Of a stretch of 64,000 nt of DNA, positions 56,872 to 64,000 are shown piece by piece. Position 1 is the first letter of the stretch, and each line of letters begins with the position of its first letter. Below the pieces are notes generated by a model. It did no database searches and had not been told where the DNA came from. It saw only the letters and a program-made list of their open reading frames with translations. The position numbers were made by a program, and so were the translations under genes. Source of the stretch: Sesamum alatum (taxonomy: Eukaryota; Streptophyta; Magnoliopsida; Lamiales; Pedaliaceae); assembly GCA_034509735.1 (NCBI GenBank), contig JACGWO010000005.1, positions 17,163,264 through 17,227,263 of the forward strand, given 5' to 3'.

Positions 56872-59789
56872 TGAAAGAAATCGGTGGATCGTCCCGGGAA
56901 TTGCGTGAATGCGGAAGCGCGATAAAAATAAACATACAAAAATTAAAGCATGCTTTTAATTTGAAAGAACACGCTCAAGGGGTGTACCCTTGAGGTTCCC
57001 GGGCGTTCGGTGTATCTCATGATTATAAAGCATGTAAAGAAATCATGGAGGCCATAGAGTTGAAAAATAAAGATAGACGAAAAAATAAAACGAGAACTAC
57101 CCGTTGTCGTTTTCATCTTCAACGGCTACACGCGTTGTTCCCCGTTTTGCACCGAGATCTCGTTCTTGAGACCCTCCAAATCGTGACACACGATCCACCC
57201 ACGTATCTTGCACGTCGTGCTAGCAACGAACAAGTGTATATTTTTGGAGTGGATGGTCAAGCTCTGGAAGTACTTCCACTCATATGAGTCGCAATCGATC
57301 GGATTAGATAGATATCCCTTCAACATCAACACAACATAGGTCATCGCAGTCCATTAGTAGGTAGGGTGGGGAAAGCCAACAGAAAGATTCGATATTCGAG
57401 TCCGTTCCTTGTCCCCTGTAGAAAGGCATGAGAGAAAAGCCTATTGGCTAGTGATTGTGAGGCCCCAATTCTTGACTGGAAGGGACACCAAACCCCTTCC
57501 TCAAACTTCTAATTTATTAAGAGAAGGCGTCTTTGTCTATGGAGACCTTTTCAAGTCGTCGGTGTCCCCCCGTGTGGGGACATGGGGGCGAAAAAAGGAA
57601 AGAGAGGGATGGGGCTTTTTTCGAGTGGGATCAAGCTTAGAGCCAAATGCTTTTCAGTCCCCCTTTGTAAGTGAAGGAAAAGTAGTTCCGGTGAGCAGTT
57701 CAGTAAGGAATCGAACTAATTGAATATTAGTATCAGAAATTCCTCGAAACGGGCCCCAGCTTGAAGGACAGGTTTTGATCCGGGAGCTCCAAGGAGGAAG
57801 AAAGAGGATTCGGATGAAGAATAAGAAAGAGAGAACGATGCCGCAGGCTGGCAAAGGCTAGCACAAGCAAGCGTCCCTAATTCCCAGAGTTCTTCCTTCT
57901 AAGAGGGTTGGCACAAAAGCAGCAGATATTGAAACTAATAGCAAAGAATTGTAGGTGCTGGTAAGGTAGGAGTATTGGCTCATGCCTACCTGCCGACCCG
58001 TAAGGCCGATCTATGAGGGTCGCTTTTTCCTTCTTGTTTGGCAGGAGCAACTCCCCCTTCTCAATACCCATCCAAAACAGAAGCAGGGGCAGATTCTCGG
58101 AGATTTTCGTTACTCGTGCACGGAATCAAAGAAGAGGAGGTTGCCTGATGGGAATCCCACAGGAAATTTATCGCTAGTATTAACTGATTATCAACAACAC
58201 GTTATCAATTAACGGTATTGATTCATCTAAGTTCTAATGTTCCAAGAACAAAAGAACTAAGAAAAATATTTTCTTGTTAGAGAGAGAAGGGCGGACGAGA
58301 GGTAAGGAGAGGGGAGAGTGTGTGTTGTGTGTGTGTTTTCAAGAATCATCATCCTTCAATTGTTGGAGGCTAGAGGTTTATATAGAGGAGGAGTTTAATC
58401 CTCTTTAAACTCCAACTCTAAGAACTCTAATTTGACTAGGATTTTGACCTAGTCAAAGTCCTAGTCAAACTAGTGTTTGACCTAGTCAAACGAATCCTAG
58501 CATTCCATCTCCCCTTTCCATCTCAACCGTTGATTTTAATTTAATGGAATATTTAAATCCCATTAAATATTCCAAAAGGCTAAAAGAATAAATATAATAA
58601 ATATTAATATTTACTCTAAGCCCATTAAATCAATCCTTTAATAAATCCTATTTATTAATTTAATTCCCTTTATCAAATAGAAGGAATTAATTTCTCCAAG
58701 AAAATATAGGACCCGATTAAATCTAATTTAATCATTCCTTTACTCCAATATTTAATTCCAAATTAAATACTAAGTGTGTGTGGATAGTGTGTGACTCTTT
58801 AGGTTCACCTTTCAGTTAGACTTGGTCGGATTCCCAGAATCCGTCCGTTACCATGGGTGGCCATCTAGCAACGGTCCATGGCACTAGAGACTAGGTGAAA
58901 TATTCGGGGATGAACATTTAGGCTCTAACAGTACACTTGTCCTTCTGTCTTCGGTCTCATCACTTAGGGTCTAGGGCACGGAAAATGTAGGTACCCATTT
59001 TGGACCTAAGTGTCGGTCTGTCCTTACTAAACGCCGCAAGGGAAACCTTCCCTTCTGTTCAATTACTGTGGCCACAGATTTTAGGGACAAGACACAGAGC
59101 ATACATGAGACTCAACTGTCAATGCCTTTTGACAGGAGACAGATCCTTTCTTGGAAACTACTGTCACTTTGTGCACCCGAGCTGCACTAGACATGGCTTA
59201 TGACTACTCAAGAGCATTTTGGCAATCTCTCACCATATCTAAGATACAGACCTGATGCACAGGTAAACTCAGCAGTTCCTCAAGTCAAAGGACTTGGCCT
59301 GTACCGTTGGAACCGGGAATACACGTCATACCTTGCTGACCATACTCAAGGTCCTCCGTAAGACGGTTCCCGCGAGTCACCTCAGTCAGTTGCTTTCTAG
59401 CATGCTGACCCACTAACACTGCTTAGACGACCTTCGTCACCCGTCGATGAAATACGACAGCAGATGCTTAGTGCAAGTCTCAAAGGGAATCCCGATACCC
59501 ATTTTTGGGATTCCTTGACTTGGAGATTTCCGGACTGATTCGGTAAGACTGATTTCATGGACCTACCTCCAAGCGTAGTCCCAGTCCCCGAAATCGATTT
59601 TCAGTCCGTGGGCTTTGTTTGCGTAGTGAACAGAAATGTAAATGCAGATATAAGTGAACGTAAACAAAGTATTGCGATATGAATTTTCACTTCTTTATTC
59701 ATAAATGTTTTATCAAATACCAAAAAATTGTCTAGACATGGGTTACACATTCCTGCCAAAATTGGCTTACATGGTCACCTATTCTAACA
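56872..59789 (-). repeat. Solo copia LTR in element J
   Basis: LTR of the E/D family (minus strand TGTTAGAATAGGTGACC at 59789, TTTCTTTCA at 56872) with a perfect 5-bp duplication GTCCA on both sides (56867-56871 and 59790-59794). Its length, 2918 bp, is inflated by the insertion at 57256-58192. The CCATGG box is at 58847-58898. Confidence 0.9.
57256..58192. other. Organelle-like 0.94-kb insertion in solo LTR
   Basis: Sister LTRs read GGAGTGGATGAATCAATCAACACG; here GGAGTGGATG and CAACACG are separated by 937 bp of GC-richer DNA, with loss of a few LTR bases. Sequence style (purine-rich runs such as GGAAAGAGAGGGATGGGG) suggests plant mitochondrial DNA. The reading frames 57409-57723, 57654-57854 and 57877-58071 are not recognised. 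Confidence 0.5.
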
Positions 59790-60152
59790 GTCCATGGTTT
59801 AAGTTCTTCTTATGCTTAAGAATTGTACTGCTTAAGACTGAGAGATTTCTGTTACTAATTGCTGATGATTTAAGAAGAAACAATTGTCTGATGGGTAAAG
59901 CAATTTGGCCTGTTATGTGTGGTTTTCGGTGATTCATGAATGTAGTTTTAGTGAAAGGGCTGGAGTTTGATAATAGCAGTATTTCTGAATATAGTTTCAA
60001 AACACTACGCACGTATACATGTGATTAAATATAAAGGTTGATAACATTTCTGTTTCTATTTTCTGTTGTATACATTTTCTGTTTTTGTTTTGTGTTGTTT
60101 ACATTTATTGAATATGTTCTATTTTTGTTATTTTTATTTTTTTCCTACAGAA

Positions 60153-61029
60153 ATGGTGGACAAATTATATACATTGGCCATATATTGTAGGGGCAAGTGC
60201 AAAAGGTTGAAAAATATTGATGAAGATAAGTATAGTTACATTGATTTGCTTTCAGATATTAAGGAGATTCACAATGTTTGTGATGATGATATGCTTCAAA
60301 TATCTTGTAGTGTGGATGACAATGATGTGTTGATGAACATAAGTGGTGATAAAGATGTATTAAACATGTTTAGTAGGAATGAAAATAGGACTCAGATTGA
60401 AGTTTATGTTGAGTTATGTGGAGTGGATGAGGGACTGAATGAGGGAGAAGGTGTCGATAAAGAGGGTAAAATTGAAAAAGAGAGTGGAGAGTCTGAAAAA
60501 GAGAGTGGGGATATTGTACCAAATGCAGTGAAAGAATTGAACAAAATCAAGGAAGAGTCCAGAAAGTGTCATCTTTTAGTAGTTGGGGAACATGAGTTTG
60601 AGGTTCAAGATCAAAACATCAATTACATTGTAAACTTGAGAAGTAGAACTTGTAATTGTAGGGTTTGGAATGTTTCTGGTATTCCTTGTAGCATGTTGTA
60701 TTAGGGATATCTCATATGAGAGAGTCTATGGAGTCTTATTGTGATAGCAGATTCTCCAACCTGTTGCTCCAACAAGAGCAAACAAGAAGACAAAATCACA
60801 ACCAATCCCCAAGCCACCAATTTCTTCATCTCAACTATTGCCCAACACAGAACATGGCCCTTCAATGCCTGTTGTAGGATCATCATCACAACCATCATCA
60901 AATCTTGGAGCATCGTATCTACCACCAAGCTTTTGGAGAGGACTAGGAGTCTCCCAACAAATGGAGATAAGGAGCAAGAAGAACCAGGACAACAAGGCAT
61001 TCAACCCCGATGCTTGCAAGCAACAGTGA
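60153..61029 (+). pseudogene. Mutator-like transposase remnant (PB1-like plus SWIM)
   Basis: ATG at 60153 follows an acceptor TTTCCTACAG. The first 90 codons (VDKLYTLAIYCRGKCKRLKN, LQISCSVDDNDVLMNISGDK) resemble the PB1-like N-terminal domain of plant MULE transposases. An acidic linker follows, then NYIVNLRSRTCNCRVWNVSG, the start of a SWIM zinc finger. The DDE catalytic domain that should lie between is missing. One base is lost inside the SWIM finger near 60694, which gives a stop at 60704; the following frame continues with HVVLGISHMRES. A Pro/Ser-rich tail in yet another frame ends with a TGA at 61027-61029. It cannot transpose by itself. Confidence 0.8.
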
Positions 61030-61659
61030 ATGTCGTTTGAACTAATGTGAATTTGTGTTTTGAATGTAATATGTGCAGAATACTATGCATTGGTATGTGG
61101 TTGTTGGGATTTTTTGAACCAATATTTTTGGATGACAATGTATTTTGAACAATGTGTTTGTCATTGTTTGAATGTGACTTATGGAATGAACATGATCATT
61201 TTGTCTATACTATGAAATCCTCTATTTTCTTTTGTTCATTTTGGTACTTGTGTATATTGGAATGAATAGGATATTGTTACTTATGGAATGAGTAGGATTA
61301 TGTACACTAACAAGAACTTGTCACTTCAAATTTTCAAAAAAAAAAATTACAATTTCATCCAATTATAAATATCAACATAACAATTACACGCCATCTGAAA
61401 CTTAATATCTTACATAAAGGTTTAGAGGGCAATTTAGTCCATAAATTTTACAAAAAAAAATATAAAATTATAATTAATAATCCATAAGGGCATTTTTGTC
61501 CATCCACATTGAAAATTGGATGAAAATGTAATGGAAGGGGCTCGTTGTTAGACGACAGTTAAAATTAGGGGGGTATTTATAATTTTTCAAACAAGAGGGA
61601 AGCTAAATGTAATTTACCCATACCTCAGGGGAGCTAAATGTAATTTACCCTAATAGTAG

Positions 61660-63060
61660 ATGTTTATTATACATAGTTATCTGATATTATTGAATAGTAT
61701 ATGATTATTATAATTGTCGTTGTTAGATATAGGTATTTGACATGAATAATATTACTCGATTTATTTCAAAAATAATTCATCTTTTGTCAAAAAATAATAA
61801 TAATTCATCATTTTTACTTAAAAAAAAAAAAGGAAAGCTTATTATTCAAATCAAAATATAATATGCTACAATGATAGGCCCATCGACCCGAAGCCCACTC
61901 CACAAACCACTAGGCTCAACAGGACTAAGAAGCTATAATCAGCCCACCTTGCAGATTAGATAAATATACTAAGCCCACGTCCATTAAGAATACAATAGGA
62001 GATAATTAACATATATTCCTAATTATCTTGTTTTATTAGATTTAGCCAAACGGCTGAAGGAATGAAAAGAGAAGATAAATTTTGCAGAAATATATTATCT
62101 TCTTTCTCCTAATTTTCTGAAGCTTGTCCCCGCTCCAACTGGGATACAATTTTCATATTAATGACCGTATCAGAATGAGTTGCTTGTATTGCTTAGTCTA
62201 TATTCTAAGGCAAATTGTGATTTTGATTCCATAGGATATTCAAGAACTCTATTATTTATTTGTTTAGCCAACCCCACCCCCCAAGAAAGAACAAAAAAAA
62301 AAAAAAAAAAAAAAAACAGACTGAAGGCCTTTTTCAAGGTTTTAATATAGATAGATTGAGAAAATTAGAGTTATGTATGTGTATGCATCTTTTTTCAGTG
62401 TTTTTAATATGTTTTTAGTTTCCTCTCAAAGAAAATATATGTTTTTTAGTTTTGTATTTTATATTAGTTTAAGTTAAATAAAAATAAATTAAAATACATT
62501 GTCCAGTATATCTATACTATTATATAAAAGATTCTTCTTTTTTACTCACAAATGGCGATTAATGACATTGTCGCACCACTTTTTAATTTATAATGCCAAA
62601 AATAACCATCAACTGATAAGATAACTACTTTATTTAACTTTTTAAATTTTATATTAATTGATAAATTAGTTTTTTTTCTTTCTTTCCTTCTTTTTTTAAT
62701 GTGATGTGTTAGTTTATATATTATACTCTTATTTATAATATATTTAAAGCGTAAAATATTATTTATTATATGCACGTATAAATGACATGCCACAACAGCT
62801 AGTTTCTTAAAAACATAGGCAAACATTTAAAATGTTCTTGATTGTCTTTCGGACAGTGAAAAATTGAAAACAAATATAAAATCGAACAAAGCCAAACCAA
62901 ATCAACGAATCCAATTCTGCTGCATTTCAAGTCTTGCTCAAAAGTTGCACTGCCGTCCATGAGTGGTTAGGTTCTAGCTGAACTTGTTGTATCTGGGGTG
63001 TTCATCAGAAAGACAAAACAAATATATATTACACAAATCAGGAGTACATGCATATTGTTT
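61660..63060. other. AT-rich intergenic region
   Basis: No gene is seen. A stretch at 61850-62230 with words such as AGGCCCATCGACCCGAAGCCC has the look of an old LTR fragment, but no ends or partner are visible. A run of 24 A lies at 62293-62316. Confidence 0.5.
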
Positions 63061-63455
63061 TGTTGTTTGAAAAATTATAAATACCCTTATAATTTTAACG
63101 TGCATTTAACAACAAGTCCATTCCGTAAGGTTTTCATCCAACTTTTATGGTAAACTGTCTAAAATGTCCGTTTGGATTAAAGTTATAATTTTATAAACTT
63201 TTTAGAATTTTTCAAAATATTTTTATAAACTAATATTCTCTATGTATTATTTATTTTACCTACTCTCAGATTCTTTTATATTTTTTTAAACTTTCTTTTC
63301 CGTAAAAGTAAAACATTCAGTAAAGCAAACTAATATTTTTCACATCTCCATTTAGGGATTACATAATTATTTTCTATTTTATTATTTTTTAAATAAAAAG
63401 AAGGTATTTATAATTATGTCAAATCTCATTAAAGGTGACTATAATTTACCCTTTC
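63060..63455. repeat. Degenerate relative of Mutator element J ends
   Basis: 63062-63200 (GTTTGAAAAATTATAAATAC, AATTTTAACGTGCATTTAACAA) matches the inverted right end of J (61480-61610). The right edge TATAATTTACCC (about 63453) resembles the J terminus. It is probably a decayed MITE of the same family; no target duplication was found. Confidence 0.5.
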
Positions 63456-64000
63456 AATTACTCAAGACCAATGTTACAATGTTTGAAAACAGTGAAATGA
63501 GATGGCCACTGCTGACAGCACTAGAAGCAAAAACATAAACATGATAGGATAAAATAGTGAACTTTGCATGAATGAATATTCTAAATAAGGTTGGAAAAAT
63601 AAGTCAAATGAATGAAGAAGAACAAGACAACTTATAATTACTTCACATAAAATGTGAAATACAAATGGAAAGGGTTAAATATAACAGAACTCCTTGTAAA
63701 AATAATAATAGGCAAAAAAAAATTATGAAAGAAGAAAGAGCAATGTGACCGTTTGAACTTTCGAAAAAAAAAATGACAACACGACTCTTTGATGCAAGAG
63801 GTACTGAGCTTTATTTTTTTATAGTTTAGGGATCACATTATCCATTCATTATTATTTAATTTTTTTGTACTTATTCGTATTTTCCAGAGCTCCCATAAAT
63901 GGTGATTGGTGTAACATAAATGTAAGGACTCCCATACCTTAGCATTTTCAACACACACGAAATCTTTGTAGCACGATTCAATAGTCAGATGGGGATTCCA
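63456..64000. other. Intergenic, nothing recognised
   Basis: AT-rich DNA without convincing frames, RNA genes or repeat ends. Confidence 0.6.

Larger units (their letters stand above)
55871..61650 (+). mobile_element. Mutator-like element J
   Basis: Ends GGGTAAATTACAT (55871) and ATGTAATTTACCC (61650) form inverted repeats similar for at least 90 bp (both contain AGCTCCCCTGAGGTATGGG). The flanks are the perfect 9-bp duplication TAATAGTAG. It contains 5' exons with GT donors near 56300 and 56643, and a transposase remnant. A solo copia LTR sits in its intron; without that LTR the element is about 2.9 kb. Confidence 0.9.

Noticed and set aside
57409..58212. Frames of 64-104 codons in the foreign patch
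   Set aside because: No recognisable organelle or nuclear protein; kept only as part of the inserted DNA.

Overview
The window is plant nuclear DNA with very high repeat content. The signs are long-LTR Ty1/copia retrotransposons primed by initiator-Met tRNA, a CACTA (En/Spm) DNA transposon, Mutator-like elements with 9-bp target duplications, miniature inverted-repeat elements, a probable endogenous pararetrovirus remnant, organelle-like DNA patches, and GT-AG introns. The species cannot be named; a flowering plant, probably a eudicot, fits. No intact host gene was found. The only host-gene candidate is a broken C-terminal part of an ENTH/VHS (MTV1/tepsin-like) gene.

Left part, 1-26885: a stack of nested copia elements with LTRs of about 2-2.4 kb. 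All are in minus orientation except D. Order from the junctions: C (fragment 22417-24427) is oldest; A inserted into its reverse-transcriptase region; B (866-3093) inserted into A's 3' LTR; E (12090-22288, complete, 5-bp duplication GTAAG) inserted into A's 5' LTR; D (plus strand, LTR 24428-26571) inserted into C. D runs into a gap of exactly 500 N (26886-27385).

Middle part, 27386-39177: a decayed CACTA element (27386-34633) with a transposase remnant, a second Transposase_24/TNPA-like gene, two arrays of the motif GGAACGGT and its reverse complement, and a right terminal repeat ending in GTAGTG. Next come a probable pararetrovirus movement-protein remnant (34634-36700), a TIR element (36725-37531), and the ENTH/VHS-like pseudogene exon (37945-38799) between two MITEs.

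Right part, 39178-64000: a roughly 540-bp Mutator-type foldback element (H, 9-bp duplication TTAATCTTA) sits in the last intron of the ENTH/VHS-like gene. It was expanded to 15 kb by a short-LTR copia (G), which holds a solo LTR (I) and a long-LTR copia (F). A large deletion that removed parts of F and G is bridged by about 0.8 kb of organelle-like DNA, itself split by a solo LTR. The gene's last exon resumes at 54486-54524. Then come a second TIR element (54745-55640) and an autonomous-type Mutator element J (55871-61650, 9-bp duplication TAATAGTAG). J has a decayed transposase and a solo copia LTR that carries another organelle-like patch. The remainder, to 64000, is AT-rich and shows no genes.

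The genes do not form a pathway. They are the replication and transposition functions of separate selfish elements, layered in time. The most interesting signals are the conserved leader and LTR sequence blocks shared by the copia copies, the organelle-like DNA captured at break sites, and the TE-filled last intron.
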